Source of the DNA: Snuella lapsa
GTDB lineage: Bacteria; Bacteroidota; Bacteroidia; Flavobacteriales; Flavobacteriaceae
Length of the DNA: 64,000 nucleotides
Assembly: GCF_039539345.1 (NCBI RefSeq)
Contig: NZ_BAABCY010000036.1
Span: 94,143-158,142 of the forward strand
Reading direction: 5' to 3'
Below the pieces are notes generated by a model, which ran no database searches, was not told the DNA's origin, and was given only the letters and a program-made list of their open reading frames with translations. This document shows, in pieces, positions 63,983 to 64,000 of this stretch (the stretch's first letter is position 1; every line of letters starts with the position of its first letter). A program made the translations under genes and the position numbers.

Positions 63983-64000
63983 TTAATTTGATAAAATTCT

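Noticed and set aside
1..64000. Insertion sequences, prophage, CRISPR arrays
   Set aside because: No transposase, integrase, phage structural gene or regularly spaced repeat array was seen on either strand.

Overview
The window reads as a chromosomal segment of a marine, gliding member of the Flavobacteriaceae (Bacteroidota). The grounds are low G+C, Bacteroidota-type -7 boxes (TAnnTTTG) ahead of many genes, SusC/SusD pairs, a SprB/SprF gliding-adhesin operon, T9SS type B sorting domains, and both GltX and GlnRS. I saw no phage, insertion sequence or CRISPR array. All calls come from reading the sequence and recalled family knowledge; no search was run.

Layout: (1) 1-9.3 kb, housekeeping and envelope genes: a partial DUF4175-like membrane protein, gltX, a small outer-membrane barrel, an SPFH/band-7 protein, a 68-residue protein, a FemAB/BioF2-like acetyltransferase, a DUF1761 protein and glnS with a C-terminal extension. 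(2) 9.7-30.8 kb, gliding locus: a 148-aa exported protein, a beta-helix-like exported protein, SprC-like and SprD-like proteins, the 4591-codon SprB-type adhesin and SprF. SprF-type barrels are needed to deliver SprB to the surface through T9SS, and the Gld motor (not in this window) moves it. (3) 30.9-32.1 kb: folB, tRNA-Cys, a LysE-type exporter. (4) 32.2-46.3 kb: a polysaccharide utilization locus on the minus strand, probably for laminarin (beta-1,3-glucan): membrane-anchored HTH regulator, SusC, SusD, two surface lipoproteins with PKD-like stalks, GH16 and GH3. (5) 46.4-54.9 kb: a DUF2807 protein, RNase R, a 700-bp very AT-rich gap that is a candidate replication origin, rpiB-CDF transporter-ElaA acetyltransferase on plus, and rnpA-S41 protease-OmpA on minus. 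(6) 55.2-58.3 kb: a two-gene operon joining a GCS2-type carboxylate-amine ligase fused to CBS domains with an aspartoacylase-type zinc hydrolase. (7) 58.3-64 kb: dusB, then an operon of an Lgt-like membrane protein, a Tes/COG1964-type radical SAM enzyme and two tiny paralogous membrane proteins, then lepA and a broken histidine-kinase-like tail at the right edge.

The two best candidates for undescribed biology are the Lgt-like/radical-SAM/mini-protein operon (59.5-62.0 kb), which looks like lipid modification, and the CBS-fused amide ligase with hydrolase (55.2-58.3 kb), which looks like a make-and-break system for an unknown amide metabolite. The candidate origin at 49.6-50.2 kb and the repeat-bearing surface genes also deserve checks.
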